Shown in pieces: positions 35,045 through 44,081 of a DNA stretch of 64,000 nucleotides. The position numbers and the translations under genes were made by a program. The DNA comes from [Leptolyngbya] sp. JSC-1 (GTDB lineage: Bacteria > Cyanobacteriota > Cyanobacteriia > Elainellales > Elainellaceae): positions 3,745,714 through 3,809,713 of the forward strand of contig KL662191.1 in NCBI GenBank assembly GCA_000733415.1, read 5' to 3'. A model generated the notes under the pieces. The model was not told the origin of the DNA. It was given only the letters and a program-made list of their open reading frames with translations, and searched no databases. The stretch's first letter is position 1. The number at the start of each line of letters is the position of its first letter.

Positions 35045-36144
35045 TCGCGTAGGGCAATGTCTTTTGGGAGGGGTGCAGTGGGCAGCGGTTGGGCGGCAGC
35101 GGCTGCTCGTACTTCTGCTTCGATGGTGCTGTTGAGGAAGCCGAGAATGATTGACGCTGGATCAGCAACCATCAAAGAGCGGTCTGGGTTAAACGGGTCG
35201 CTGAACCAATCAGTTCGGCAGATTCCCGGCATGTGGTGGACTAGATTCTCCAACCGGGATTGATCCACCGCACTGTCTAGTAAAACCTGCCAGTGGGCTG
35301 TGTAACCACCGTTGGATTGATGCGTTAACTGAGGTAAAAACTTACCCCGCGTCAGTAAATCTAAGCGCCAGCGAGCTACATGGGACCAAAAGCGCAAATC
35401 TGCTCCCAGCCAAGAGAGCCGTTCATCCTGAACCGAAGTTAACGGCAGGGACTGTAATAGCTCGATCGCTTCTTGAGCGGTTAACCGCAACCCCTGCACC
35501 TGCCACGGCTGCAATTCTAAAGTTGCTTGGGCAATTTGGTCGTCTTCCAGGTCAGACAAAACTTCAGCACTAGAATGCTGCGGCAAGAAAATGGCACCAG
35601 CAGAGGTCTCCAAGTGATGTGTGGGTAAGGCGCAGGTTACCGTCTGCCAGCGTAGCGAGGCCAGATCCAGAGCTGGCTCCAGCATTTGGGTCTGCTGGCG
35701 CTTGCGAGCACGGCCCAGCGGCACGGGAGGATCTAAGGAAAAATCAGCCACCGTCCAATTGATCTGATGCGACCGATGCAGCGTGCGGAGAAACTTTCTG
35801 ATCTCAGCCACACTCATGACGAACGGATGGCTGAGCGGATTCGCGTCGGTCAAATGCCAGCGTTGCTCATCTTGCAAACTTTCTGCTTGTAAACTTTTTG
35901 CTTGTGAACTTGCTGACTGTGGCAGATTGGTAGACGCAGCTGAATCTGAATCCGCATCTTGCGGATTGGGTTGGGAACCAGACCGTTGCGCACTCGGTTG
36001 GCTAGGCAATGCCACTGGCTCAATTCTGCGCCAAGTCTCACCCCAAAGAAAAAAGCAACCAGCCCAAGGATCCGTATCTGCCTCTGGTTGACCTGCTGAT
36101 GAGCTTTGAATTTGGGGAATCCAGCTACCGTGTAAAATTGCCAT
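34990..36144 (-). CDS. SNF2-family helicase, N-terminal part (frame ends at a frameshift)
   Basis: Starts at ATG 36144 with MAILHGSWIPQIQ, which I recognise as the usual beginning of the cyanobacterial SNF2 helicase, then WAGCFFLWGETWRRIEP. It contains a Ser/Gln-rich insert with duplicated SLQAESLQDE-like steps (residues 70-95) and helical bacterial SNF2-associated sequence (LELQPWQVQGLRLTAQEAIE, LTRGKFLPQLTHQSNGGYTA). The frame ends EWLQALGHEKTSKAKHPV. The true continuation after the A6 run (35016-35021, T6 on the plus strand) is KNFKGEAPRLERLEAALQQW in the -1 frame. The gene is thus either broken by one missing base or read through by slippage. No other function should be assigned to this half. 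Confidence 0.88.
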   Translation of the reverse strand: MAILHGSWIPQIQSSSAGQPEADTDPWAGCFFLWGETWRRIEPVALPSQPSAQRSGSQPNPQDADSDSAASTNLPQSASSQAKSLQAESLQDEQRWHLTDANPLSHPFVMSVAEIRKFLRTLHRSHQINWTVADFSLDPPVPLGRARKRQQTQMLEPALDLASLRWQTVTCALPTHHLETSAGAIFLPQHSSAEVLSDLEDDQIAQATLELQPWQVQGLRLTAQEAIELLQSLPLTSVQDERLSWLGADLRFWSHVARWRLDLLTRGKFLPQLTHQSNGGYTAHWQVLLDSAVDQSRLENLVHHMPGICRTDWFSDPFNPDRSLMVADPASIILGFLNSTIEAEVRAAAAAQPLPTAPLPKDIALREWLQALGHEKTSKAKHPV

Positions 36145-36282
36145 GCGCGCGCTCTGGATGGCATAGAGAATGGCATATAAGACAAATCCCGCAGAAGCCT
36201 AGCCCGTTTCAGTTCAGGCACAACTTCCTAGGCGATGCAGTAGACCTGCAGGGATTGACCTATTGTACATCTCGAATGCAGA

Positions 36283-36376
36283 GATAGGGGAGATGGGGGA
36301 GATGGGGCAGCAATATTTGCCGAGCTTTGGGGGCAGACTACGCGAACACCTTCCCCATCTTCCTCATCTCCCCCAC
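36283..36376. repeat. Long imperfect inverted repeat between pnp and the helicase
   Basis: GGGGGAGATGGGG near 36293-36306 and CCCCATCTTCCTCATCTCCC near 36352-36371 are complementary with few mismatches, enclosing a loop of about 45 bases. The left arm is itself a GGGGAGATG duplication. It lies downstream of pnp and upstream of the helicase start, both on the minus strand, and may form a stable RNA stem at the pnp 3' end. Confidence 0.6.
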
Positions 36377-36414
36377 CCCAGCTTTTCGACAAATGCCACC
36401 CGCAGGACTGGCAC

Positions 36415-38565
36415 TTATTGGGTTGCAGCCTCACGGGCCGCAGCAGCTTCATCGGGATGAATGCCGAGACGGGTGAGGTTGATGCGTCCGCGGTTATCGA
36501 TTTCTCGCACTTTGACAATTACTTCGTCACCAATTGCAACTTCGTCTTCTACCTTACCGACGCGGTAGTCGGCGAGTTGCGAGATGTGGATCATGCCTTC
36601 CTTACCAGGGAGGAATTCCACAAAAGCTCCGATGGGGATGATCCGGGTGACTTTGCCAACATAGACATCGCCAGCGCTAAGTTTGCGGGTCATGCCTTCG
36701 ATGATGGCGCGGGCCTGTTTGGCTTTGCTGCCATCTACCGCTGAAATGGTGACGGTACCATCGTCCTCGATGTCGATTTTGGCTCCGGTTTGCTCGGTGA
36801 TGCCTTTGATGGTTTTACCACCGGGGCCAATGATCATGCCGATCAGGTCTGGCTCGATCTTGATGGTTAGCAGACGCGGCGCAAACGGAGACAAACTAGC
36901 TCTGGGCTTGTCGATGGCGGCCAGCATTTTTTCCAGAATATGCATGCGGGCAGGACGGGCTTGGTTAATGGCATCGGCCACCACCTGGATTGCTAGGCCG
37001 GTGATTTTCATGTCCATTTGCAAGGCGGTGATGCCTTTGTCGGTCCCGGCTACTTTGAAGTCCATGTCGCCCAGGAAGTCTTCGATGCCTTGAATGTCAG
37101 TGAGGATGCGGACTTCTTCACCTTCCTTGATCAGTCCCATGGCCGCGCCGCTGACGGGTTTGGCAATCGGGACACCGGCATCCATCAGCGCCAGAGTCGA
37201 GCCGCAGACTGATCCCATGGAAGTCGAACCATTCGACGACAGCACCTCCGAGACGACCCGGATCACGTAGGGAAAGGCTTCCCTCGGCGGAATCACCGGC
37301 ATCAAGGCGCGTTCGGCTAGGGCACCATGCCCGACTTCTCGGCGTCCAGGAGAACGCATAGGTTTGGTTTCACCCACCGAGTAGGGCGGCATGTTGTAGT
37401 GATGCATGTAGCGCTTTTCGACATCGGGATGCAGATCGTCTAGCTCTTGGGCTTCTCCTGGCGTGCCCAGCGTCACCACAGACATGACCTGCGTCAACCC
37501 CCGCTGAAATAGGGCGCTGCCATGCACACGCGACGGCAGCAAACCAGTCTGGCAGGAGATAGGCCGCACTTCGTCGAGTTTCCGGCCATCTACGCGCACC
37601 CCATCCTCCACGATCTGACGGCGCATCAGCTTTTTAGTGATGTCTTTGTAGGTGTTGCTGAGGGCTTTCGGGTCGCTAGAGGCAGCTAGCCGCACCGGAT
37701 CCTCTTCGGGTAGGGATTCAATCGCTTCACTCACCTGTTCTTTGATTTGATCGAGGGCGGCATCCCGCTCTGGCTTAGCCAGCTCAAACTGGCGCAGGAT
37801 CTGCTGGACTGGTTCCGTGACCCGTTCAGTGATAAAGGTTTCCAGGGTTAGGTCCACTTCTGGCTCTGGCTCTTTCACCAGTTCAAGTCCGAGTTCGGCA
37901 ATCAGATCGCGCTGAGCCTGGATCAAGTCGCGCACTACTTCGTAGCCAAAATCGATCGCTTCGAGAATATCCTGTTCGGGCAACTGATTGGCCCCGGCCT
38001 CGATCATAATCACGCCATCGGGAGAACCCGCCACGACCAAATCCAGATCGCCCGCTTCAATCTCTTGATAGGTGGGATTGATAATAAAATCATCGCCAAT
38101 CAAGCCGACGCGCACGGCTGCCATCGGGCCATTAAACGGGATCTCAGCCAGTAAGGTAGCAATCGAAGCGCCAGTCACAGCTAAAACATCGGGGGGCACT
38201 CGCTCATCGAGCGATAGGGTGGTCGCCACAACCTGAATATCATCCCGCAGCCAGTTGGGGAATAGCGGACGCAAAGGCCGGTCAATCAGACGGCTAATCA
38301 GCGTGGCCCGCTCTGGAGGGCGACCTTCTCGACGCAGAAACCCGCCCGGAATTCGTCCTGCCGCATATAGCCTTTCTTCGTAGTCCACCAACAAAGGCAA
38401 AAAATCAATTCCTTCGCGTGCGGCTGCTCTTGTAGCTGTGACCAGAACCGCTGTATCTTCTGACTGGATTAAAACTGAACCACCGGCCTGAGGCGCTAAC
38501 AAACCTACTTTCAGTCGAATATCCCTTCCATCTACGGATATTGACTTGTCTACTTCTTGCAACAT
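36415..38565 (-). CDS. pnp: Polyribonucleotide nucleotidyltransferase (PNPase)
   Basis: A 716-residue 3'-5' phosphorolytic exoribonuclease. Two RNase PH cores are separated by a helical domain. The first core has FLPLLVDYEERLYAAGRIPG with FLRREGRPPERATLISRLID. The second core has HGSALFQRGLTQVMSVVTLG, RREVGHGALAERAL and SSNGSTSMGSVCGSTLALMD. The KH domain shows GMIIGPGGKTIKGITEQTGA, and the S1 domain shows VGKVTRIIPIGAFVEFLPGK. It degrades RNA and can also add tails in cyanobacteria, which lack poly(A) polymerase. Length is normal. Single gene; no rpsO neighbour is seen at its 5' side. Confidence 0.98.
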   Translation of the reverse strand: MLQEVDKSISVDGRDIRLKVGLLAPQAGGSVLIQSEDTAVLVTATRAAAREGIDFLPLLVDYEERLYAAGRIPGGFLRREGRPPERATLISRLIDRPLRPLFPNWLRDDIQVVATTLSLDERVPPDVLAVTGASIATLLAEIPFNGPMAAVRVGLIGDDFIINPTYQEIEAGDLDLVVAGSPDGVIMIEAGANQLPEQDILEAIDFGYEVVRDLIQAQRDLIAELGLELVKEPEPEVDLTLETFITERVTEPVQQILRQFELAKPERDAALDQIKEQVSEAIESLPEEDPVRLAASSDPKALSNTYKDITKKLMRRQIVEDGVRVDGRKLDEVRPISCQTGLLPSRVHGSALFQRGLTQVMSVVTLGTPGEAQELDDLHPDVEKRYMHHYNMPPYSVGETKPMRSPGRREVGHGALAERALMPVIPPREAFPYVIRVVSEVLSSNGSTSMGSVCGSTLALMDAGVPIAKPVSGAAMGLIKEGEEVRILTDIQGIEDFLGDMDFKVAGTDKGITALQMDMKITGLAIQVVADAINQARPARMHILEKMLAAIDKPRASLSPFAPRLLTIKIEPDLIGMIIGPGGKTIKGITEQTGAKIDIEDDGTVTISAVDGSKAKQARAIIEGMTRKLSAGDVYVGKVTRIIPIGAFVEFLPGKEGMIHISQLADYRVGKVEDEVAIGDEVIVKVREIDNRGRINLTRLGIHPDEAAAAREAATQ

Positions 38566-39258
38566 GAAGCGCTAATCCTTCTCTTATTCTTCTCTTGAGG
38601 CAATCGTAACATTGATATCCCTGTACTGATGCGAAACGGATACCACTTTTGCTAAACACGGCTGCATTTTATCTGAACGTTAATCGAGTCAATTCGAGCA
38701 GTGGCATTGGGTCGAGCCATTTCGGTGCTTAAGAGTAGATGCTTAGTAGATGCTTAGGAGTCAGAACAAGCAGCAGTCAAAACATCAAAGACTCAAGCAG
38801 CACGAGCCTAAATGTTCCACGCCGGACGAATTGCTGTTTCAGTGATCCGGCTGTTTCATGGCTTCTAAGAATCGTTTGAAAAGCCCCCTACATCCCCCAT
38901 TCTAGGAGCCTTGCCCGAACCGTCGCTGTTCAAAGTTTCCACAGGCTAGGGGATTATAGCCCTGCGGGCACCCCAGAAAAGGGGGCGGCTCCAGCGCAAG
39001 TCCTGTTCAAACAGCTTCTAACGGCTGTTTGAAGCCAATCGAAGCGAGAAGCACATCCAAATTCATGGGCAGCTAAGTGAAGCATGGAGTAGGTTCAGAC
39101 TTAATCAACTTTTCCTATTTCAATTCGCAATCGATTATCAAAAAGCTCTAGACTCAGTTAAGAATCGTTTGCAACTACCAGCGGTTCGTTCGATTCTCTG
39201 GGGTGTTCAGCTTGGATTGCTGATGGGCAGCAAAGCCAATAGCGCATAGATTTGACGG
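38566..39258. other. Intergenic stretch with dispersed repeat and hairpin
   Basis: The gap between divergent pnp and the TonB-like gene. It contains a TAGATGCTTAG duplication (about 38730-38757), a dispersed repeat copy at 38948-38988 and a perfect hairpin CAAACAGC/GCTGTTTG at 39008-39031. I find no gene. Confidence 0.5.
38948..38988 (-). repeat. Dispersed repeat family 3, copy 1
   Basis: Its reverse complement reads CGCCCCCTTTTCTGGGGTGC followed by CCGCAGGGCTATAATCCCC, nearly identical to 47928-47967. The arm CCCCTTTTCTGGGATGCCC is also the arm of the long palindrome at 58181-58227. Confidence 0.75.
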
Positions 39259-40344
39259 TTGGTGAGTACGGTTGTGGGTAATGTGGGTAACGTAGGTAAA
39301 CCAATTCTGAAATCGCTTCCCAGGCCACTGCGCTGGCTGATTCGACCTGCTCTTCTGGGGTCAATCGGTCTGCATGTGCTGGTATTGCTGCTGCCACTTC
39401 CAGAGCAGGCCAGCCTGGATGCAGCCCGCCGCCAAGACGTAGAAGTCAACGTGACTCGCTTACCCGAACAAACGCCAGTCCCCAAGCCAACCGCAACCCC
39501 CAAACCGACGCCCACCCCTTCACCGCAGGCAGTTCGTCCCTCACCGCCGCCTCAGCCAGTCGCTCAACCTCTTCAACCTGCACCCCGCCCACCTGCTGTC
39601 ACCCAGAAGCCGCCTGTCGCTCAGCCCAGCCCCTCACCCGTTGCTTCTCCTACCCCAACGCCTGAACCGAGTCCCGATCCGGTGCCACCACCGGCGGTGC
39701 CATTTGCCGATCTACCTCTATTAACTGGCAGTCAGACTGGCTGCTTTGGCTTGGGCACCTGTCATGAAATCACTGATGGCACTAACTTCCGCACAGCTGG
39801 ACAAACCCTAGAGCAGGCGCTGCAAGCTCAAGGCTATACGGTGAAGCCGCGCGAAGATTTGGAGGAGACCGGGCGTAAGGTCTATGAGCTGACGAAGGGC
39901 AATAAAACTCGCTATCTCAATGTTTTGTCTTCGGATGTGGGCAGTACGATTTATCTGGTGACGCCCCAGCCTGTCAGCCTGGATCAACTCCAAACCAGCG
40001 AAACTCACAAGGCTGAACTAGAAGCCATTCTGGATAGCATCAGCAGCGGCTCTGTCAACCCTACCCAGTTGACCCAGCCTGAAGCGTTTTTTGCCGGAAC
40101 CACGCCTCGTCCTGAAACCGGCAGTAAGCTGCGATTGGTTGCAGGCCGTTCGCCGCAAGAGCTGCTGAATGGGTTGACTGGTTCGTTGCAAGCTCAGAAT
40201 TTTACTCTAACGGAAGCGGGCGGCTACGGTAACGGTTTGCTCTACGAAGTGACCAAGGGAGCCTACACCGGCTATCTCAATCTCGTGCCCACGGTGGACC
40301 GCAGCGGTACCATCGTGGTTTTGTGGACAAATTTACCGAGCTAA
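39259..40344 (+). CDS. TonB-like protein with proline-rich periplasmic linker
   Basis: About 361 residues; TTG 39259 or GTG 39262 are the only sensible starts, as no ATG precedes the conserved part. Residues 25-50 form a membrane anchor (LIRPALLGSIGLHVLVLLLP) typical of TonB. A Pro/Thr/Gln-rich linker of about 90 residues follows (PKPTATPKPTPTPSPQ). The C-terminal 200 residues contain two similar halves: LEQALQAQGYTVKPRED with KVYELTKGNKTRYLNVLSSD, and LLNGLTGSLQAQNFTLTEAG with LLYEVTKGAYTGYLNLVPTV. The family of that C-terminal part is unknown to me. It probably spans the periplasm. The neighbouring iron-transport genes make a role in energising or supporting outer-membrane uptake plausible, but that is inference. 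Its stop overlaps the futC stop by four bases, convergent. Confidence 0.8.
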   Translation: MVSTVVGNVGNVGKPILKSLPRPLRWLIRPALLGSIGLHVLVLLLPLPEQASLDAARRQDVEVNVTRLPEQTPVPKPTATPKPTPTPSPQAVRPSPPPQPVAQPLQPAPRPPAVTQKPPVAQPSPSPVASPTPTPEPSPDPVPPPAVPFADLPLLTGSQTGCFGLGTCHEITDGTNFRTAGQTLEQALQAQGYTVKPREDLEETGRKVYELTKGNKTRYLNVLSSDVGSTIYLVTPQPVSLDQLQTSETHKAELEAILDSISSGSVNPTQLTQPEAFFAGTTPRPETGSKLRLVAGRSPQELLNGLTGSLQAQNFTLTEAGGYGNGLLYEVTKGAYTGYLNLVPTVDRSGTIVVLWTNLPS

Positions 40345-41453
40345 GCGGCGAATACTCGCAGCACGGCAGTTTCGGCAATCTGGGGGCGCACCGCCGCACC
40401 GACTGGCAAGCGCTGGTCTACCGGAGTTCTGGCGATCAGATCCTGTCCAGAGGCGAGGCGAATGCTGTAGCGGTATTCACGGCCCAAAAATTGCCGGTCC
40501 TGGATTGTGGCAGTGCCGGTCTGTTCATCCGGATGTAAGCGCAGATCCTCTTGTCGCAGCATCAGGTTAATCACCTGGCTGATAGCCGACTCTGCGCCTC
40601 CAGCCCTCACAACCCGATCCGGTGGCACACAGCCAATTGGGGTTTCAAACACAGGTCCCTTGGGCGTCGCGGGTAGAAAGTTGGCCTGGGTGACAAACTC
40701 GGCCACAAACCGAGAGGCCGGCTCGCGATAAAGGGTTTCCGGTGTGCCAATTTGCTCCAGACAGCCCTGCCGCATCACCGCTACCCGGTCAGAAATCGAG
40801 AGGGCTTCTTCTTGGTCATGGGTCACAAACACAGCCGAGGTGCGAGCCGCCTTGAGGATATCCCGCAACTCTTGTCGCAACCGTAGACGCACCTGCACAT
40901 CCAAATTGCTGAGCGGCTCGTCTAGAAGCACCAGAAACGGATGGGGAGCCAAGGCCCGCGCCAGAGCCACGCGCTGCTGCTGTCCTCCCGAAAGCTGATG
41001 GGGATAGCGGTTGTCCATGCCTTCGAGTCCAACTAGGGCAATAGTCTCCTGGACGCGCTGCTGCACGATCCCGTTCGGTTTTTGGCTCAGGCCAAAGGCA
41101 ATATTCTGGCTGACGGTGAGGTGGGGAAACAGGGCATAATCCTGAAACACCATGCCGACTCCACGTTTTTCTGGTGGAATCCACTGCCCAGAACCGGCCA
41201 CACACTGCTGACCAATCTCGATCGTGCCGCGCTGGGGTTGCTCAAATCCGGCAATTAGGCGCAGCAGCGTAGTTTTACCACAGCCAGAGGGACCCAGCAA
41301 ACTCAGAAATTCGCCTGACTGCAGCGTCAAGCTCACTTCCCGAACGGCAGGCGGATTTTGGTTCGAGAATTGGCGCGTCACGCCATCGAGGCGCAGAATT
41401 GGCTCGGACGGAACCTCGGATGTAGTCAATGAGACAGAAGCAGGATAGACCAT
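40341..41453 (-). CDS. futC: Ferric iron ABC transporter ATPase (FutC/FbpC-like)
   Basis: About 370 residues from ATG 41453; a TTG 17 codons upstream is an alternative. Walker A is GPSGCGKTT (54-62 here), the Q loop FQDYALFPHL, signature LSGGQQQR, Walker B FLVLLDEPLSNLD and the switch histidine in VFVTHDQEEAL. The C-terminal 120 residues form a TOBE-like regulatory domain (GCVPPDRVV, LRQEDLRLHPDEQTGTATIQ, FLGREYRYSIRLASGQDLIA), as in FbpC/PotA-type ATPases. With the divergent permease gene 89 bp away it fits a Fe3+ importer of the Fut/Fbp class. No periplasmic binding protein (FutA) is in the window. Confidence 0.9.
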   Translation of the reverse strand: MVYPASVSLTTSEVPSEPILRLDGVTRQFSNQNPPAVREVSLTLQSGEFLSLLGPSGCGKTTLLRLIAGFEQPQRGTIEIGQQCVAGSGQWIPPEKRGVGMVFQDYALFPHLTVSQNIAFGLSQKPNGIVQQRVQETIALVGLEGMDNRYPHQLSGGQQQRVALARALAPHPFLVLLDEPLSNLDVQVRLRLRQELRDILKAARTSAVFVTHDQEEALSISDRVAVMRQGCLEQIGTPETLYREPASRFVAEFVTQANFLPATPKGPVFETPIGCVPPDRVVRAGGAESAISQVINLMLRQEDLRLHPDEQTGTATIQDRQFLGREYRYSIRLASGQDLIARTPVDQRLPVGAAVRPQIAETAVLRVFAA

Positions 41454-41542
41454 CGCAGCAAGAGAATCTACAGCGTCTAGGTTTATAGTAAGAGACGGCT
41501 GCAAGATATTCTCATTAACATTTTTTTTGGGAGTTTTGTCGA

Positions 41543-43246
41543 GTGGTTTTCTCGTCTCTCACCACAATCCCGCGCAAAGCACTCCAATCGCTAGGGCTGC
41601 AAGGATGGACGCTTGGCGTGGCGCTGATTGCCCTGTTAATTGCGATGCCGCTGCTGGTGGTATTGAGCAGTATCTTTGCCGATACAGGTGCGGTCTGGCA
41701 ACATCTTACTTCTACGGTTTTACCACGTTACATCGGCAATTCGCTGCTGTTGGTGCTGGGCGTCAGTTTGGGAACCGGCCTGATTGGCGTCAGTACAGCG
41801 TGGTTGGTGACGATGTGCCGCTTTCCGGGTAGTCGGATGATGCAATGGGCTTTGCTGTTGCCGTTGGCTGTACCAGCTTACATTTTGGCCTATGTCTACA
41901 CCGAACTACTGGAATTCTATGGTCCGGTGCAGACCAGCCTGCGGGCCATCTTCGGCTGGACAAGCGTGCAGGACTACTGGTTTCCGTCGATTCGTTCGAT
42001 GGGAGGTGCGATCGCCATGCTGAGCCTGGTGCTCTATCCCTATGTGTATCTATTGGTGCGGGTGGCGTTTCTCGAACAGTCGATCTGTACGCTAGAGGCG
42101 AGTCGTTCTTTGGGCTGTGGGCCTTGGCGCAGTTTTTTCCGGGTGGCTCTGCCGCTAGCTCGACCGGCTGCCGTAGCAGGACTGGCCCTGGTGATGATGG
42201 AAACCCTGAACGACTACGGCACAGTTCAGTTTTTTGCGGTGGATACCTTCAGTGTCGGGATTTATCGCACCTGGTTCAATATGGGCGAACGGGTTGCGGC
42301 CTCGCAATTGGCAGCCTGTCTGTTGGTTTTTGTGCTGTTGGTGCTGCTGCTCGAGCAATGGTCACGGCAGCAAACTCGCTACTATCAGAGCACGAGTCGC
42401 TATCAGGCGGCATCTCCCTACCAATTGCAGGGCGGACGGGCCATACTGGCGATGCTGGCCTGCGGCTTACCGATGCTGCTGGGCTTTCTGGTACCGGCCC
42501 TGGTGCTGCTGCAAATGGCCACCACTAGAATAACCGAGCGATTCGGGGAACGGTTTTGGATTCTGGCTCGCAACAGCCTCACCCTGGCATTGCTGACGGC
42601 GGCAATTGGACTGGTACTATCGCTGATTCTGGCCTACGGGTTGCGCCTACGTCCAAGTAACTTGATGACCCTATCGGTGCGAACGGCGGCGATCGGTTAT
42701 GCAGTGCCCGGTTCGGTGATTGCCGTGGGCGTGCTGATTCCGATTGGCCTGCTCGATAACGCCATTGACGCCTGGATGCGCTCGACATTTGGGATCTCTA
42801 CCGGATTGCTGCTCAGCGGTACGATTGCAGCGCTAGTGTTTGCCTATCTAGTGCGGTTTCTGGCTGTCGCGTTTAGCACTGTGGAATCCAGCCTGATCCG
42901 GATTAAGCCTAACCTTGACGATGCAGCTCGCTCCCTGGGACATGGCTCCACTCAAACGCTGTTGCGGATTCATGTGCCCCTGATGACTGGCGGTCTGCTG
43001 ACGGCGATGATTTTGGTGTTTGTGGATGTGATGAAAGAACTGCCCGCCACGCTGATCGTCCGTCCCTTTAACTTCGATACTCTAGCCGTGGAGGTGTATC
43101 GTCTGGCGGCAGATGAACGCTTGGCCGAAGCCGCAGCCCCCGCTTTGGCCATTGTAGGGGTGGGAATTTTGCCGGTGATTCTGCTAAGCTGGCAGATCGC
43201 CCGGTCGCGGGAAACCGATAACCCGTCAAGAATCGGCCAGGGGTGA
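41543..43246 (+). CDS. futB: Ferric iron ABC transporter permease (FutB/FbpB-like)
   Basis: A 567-residue permease made of two fused, similar halves, about twelve membrane helices in total, starting at GTG 41543. Each half has the cytoplasmic EAA-type coupling loop: EASRSLGCGPWRSFFRVALP in the first and DDAARSLGHGSTQTLLRIHV in the second. FbpB/FutB-type Fe3+ permeases have this duplicated architecture. It begins with WTLGVALIALLIAMPLLVVL and ends with short charged residues in the cytosol. It is divergent from futC, so the small shared gap must hold both promoters; I cannot point to a clear Fur box there. Confidence 0.92.
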   Translation: MVFSSLTTIPRKALQSLGLQGWTLGVALIALLIAMPLLVVLSSIFADTGAVWQHLTSTVLPRYIGNSLLLVLGVSLGTGLIGVSTAWLVTMCRFPGSRMMQWALLLPLAVPAYILAYVYTELLEFYGPVQTSLRAIFGWTSVQDYWFPSIRSMGGAIAMLSLVLYPYVYLLVRVAFLEQSICTLEASRSLGCGPWRSFFRVALPLARPAAVAGLALVMMETLNDYGTVQFFAVDTFSVGIYRTWFNMGERVAASQLAACLLVFVLLVLLLEQWSRQQTRYYQSTSRYQAASPYQLQGGRAILAMLACGLPMLLGFLVPALVLLQMATTRITERFGERFWILARNSLTLALLTAAIGLVLSLILAYGLRLRPSNLMTLSVRTAAIGYAVPGSVIAVGVLIPIGLLDNAIDAWMRSTFGISTGLLLSGTIAALVFAYLVRFLAVAFSTVESSLIRIKPNLDDAARSLGHGSTQTLLRIHVPLMTGGLLTAMILVFVDVMKELPATLIVRPFNFDTLAVEVYRLAADERLAEAAAPALAIVGVGILPVILLSWQIARSRETDNPSRIGQG

Positions 43247-43308
43247 ATAAACAGGCAAATAAACAGGTGAAAAATAAGTGAATAAAGACGTGAAAAAGAG
43301 GTGAGAAC

Positions 43309-43818
43309 GTGAAATCAAATCAGAACATTATCAAACAACATTTTCTCCTGTTATTAAGCGGCTTAACTGCCCTGAGTATCGCGTCTTGCGCCCAACCCAA
43401 ACCCCAGGAGCGGCTGCTGTCTGAAAAGAAATGCCCCAAATGCGATCTGCAAGGCATGGATTTGAGCCAAGCGCAGCTCGAAAAAGCCGAACTCAACAAT
43501 GCCAACTTGAGCGGAGCTAATCTAACCGGAGCCAATCTCAACGGCGGCCTGCTGGATAGCGCCAATTTACAATCTGCTGACCTGAGTGGAGCCAACCTCA
43601 GCAGTGCGGGCATGGGCATGGCCGATTTAAGCCAAGCCAACCTGACCAACGCCAATTTGCAAAACGCCTACCTACGTGGAGCCAACCTGACGGCAGCAGA
43701 CCTGACCGGCGCTAACTTAGAAAACGCCGACTTGAGTGCTGCCAAGCTAGATCAAGCCAAGCTCGACGGAGCCAACCTGAAGGGTGCCATCCTACCAGAC
43801 GGCCAAATTCAAAAGTAA
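43309..43818 (+). CDS. Pentapeptide-repeat lipoprotein
   Basis: 169 residues from GTG 43309 with a good ribosome site (GAGGTGAG). A signal peptide ends in a lipobox (LTALSIASC), so Cys27 should be lipidated and the protein anchored on the outer face of a membrane. A CPKCDLQG motif follows, which could bind metal or form a disulphide. From about residue 50 there are some 20 A(N/D)LxX pentapeptides (for example ANLSGANLTGANL), which fold as a right-handed quadrilateral beta-helix. Function of secreted pentapeptide proteins in cyanobacteria is largely unknown. Separated from futB by 62 bp, so it may be co-transcribed with it. Confidence 0.93.
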   Translation: MKSNQNIIKQHFLLLLSGLTALSIASCAQPKPQERLLSEKKCPKCDLQGMDLSQAQLEKAELNNANLSGANLTGANLNGGLLDSANLQSADLSGANLSSAGMGMADLSQANLTNANLQNAYLRGANLTAADLTGANLENADLSAAKLDQAKLDGANLKGAILPDGQIQK

Positions 43819-44081
43819 TTGCTGTAGGGATTTCACCAAAAGCATTAGATTGGTTGAAGGAACGGTTTGGGGAGTCAGGTGTCAGGTGTCAGGTGTGATT
43901 GGTGAGGTGACTCTGAATGCCGTAGGATTCCGTAGAAATGGATTAACCCATGACAGCCGAAGCATTCACCACAAAACTCATGCGCCCAACCCCAAACTGG
44001 CCAACGAAAACACTTCCAACCTTTACCAACAAACTTCATAACCAACTCAAAACTTAAAACTTAAAACTCAAAACTACTCCT

